From the NCBI GenBank assembly GCA_029858845.1, contig JAOUEG010000027.1, positions 1 through 13,300 on the forward strand: a stretch of DNA of 13,300 nt, given 5' to 3'. Below the pieces are notes generated by a model. It was not told where the DNA came from. It made no database searches and saw only the letters and a list, made by a program, of their open reading frames with translations. Made by a program: the position numbers and the translations under genes. Source of the stretch: Chloroflexota bacterium (lineage in GTDB: Bacteria > Chloroflexota > Limnocylindria > Limnocylindrales > CSP1-4). Within the stretch, counting starts at the first letter, position 1. Each line of letters begins with the position of its first letter. Below are positions 13,244 through 13,300 of the stretch, piece after piece.

Positions 13244-13300
13244 AATAGTCGCCGCGCGAGCCACCTGGAGCCATAGGCCGATCGGCCCAAGCTGGAGTGC

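Noticed and set aside
12093..13244. Plus-strand frame of 383 codons opposite nirK
   Set aside because: Antisense to a gene with every NirK ligand in place; Val/Asp/Arg-rich shadow product.
13241..13276. Tiny plus-strand frame starting at the ATG in the nirK operator
   Set aside because: Only 11 codons, no ribosome-binding site, and it lies inside the operator.
13276..13287. GGCCGATCGGCC, a perfect 12-bp palindrome near the right edge
   Set aside because: Short GC palindromes containing GATC are common by chance at this base composition; no repeat or position supports a function.

Overview
The window is high-GC bacterial DNA, densely packed and almost entirely coding, with many 1-8 bp start/stop overlaps. 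I see no rRNA, tRNA, CRISPR array or insertion sequence. Gene content (two lipoprotein signals, a Zur/Znu system, a copper nitrite reductase fused to a cupredoxin, and TAGACT/TAGGGT-type -10 boxes) suggests a high-GC Chloroflexota or Actinomycetota lineage. This is an inference and the phylum is not settled by the sequence alone.

Region 1 (1-2734, minus strand) is a five-gene operon. Read from its promoter it encodes an SdpR-like ArsR autorepressor, an SdpI-like immunity-type membrane protein, a small YxlE-like PLDc_N membrane protein, an ABC ATPase and an ABC-2 permease that runs off the left edge. It looks like an sdpRI pair joined to a yxlEFG-type exporter: a candidate envelope-stress or bacteriocin-immunity module with no toxin gene in view. 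The promoter, an 18-bp inverted-repeat operator and the ribosome-binding site are nested, and the best-supported start of the repressor is a rare ATC codon.

Region 2 (2791-4575, plus strand) carries an enoyl-ACP-reductase-like SDR and a ribokinase-like PfkB kinase. They share a GTGA overlap and lie behind a recognisable extended -10 box.

Region 3 (4586-13243, minus strand) is a run of ten co-directional genes. In transcription order they are: nirK (lipoprotein, N-terminal cupredoxin plus two-domain copper nitrite reductase); a polytopic His-containing membrane protein; a Fur-family (probably Zur) regulator; znuA, znuC and znuB for zinc uptake; a ferric-reductase-like haem membrane protein; two small single-TM coiled-coil proteins, one with an acidic/His tail; and apbE (FAD:protein FMN transferase). 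The nirK pair is a respiratory or NO-forming unit behind its own palindromic operator. The zur-znuACB block is a self-regulated zinc importer. The last four genes look like an extracytoplasmic flavin/haem redox unit in which the usual FMN_bind acceptor protein is missing and two undescribed coiled-coil proteins sit in its place. This four-gene unit is the most likely undescribed system in the window.
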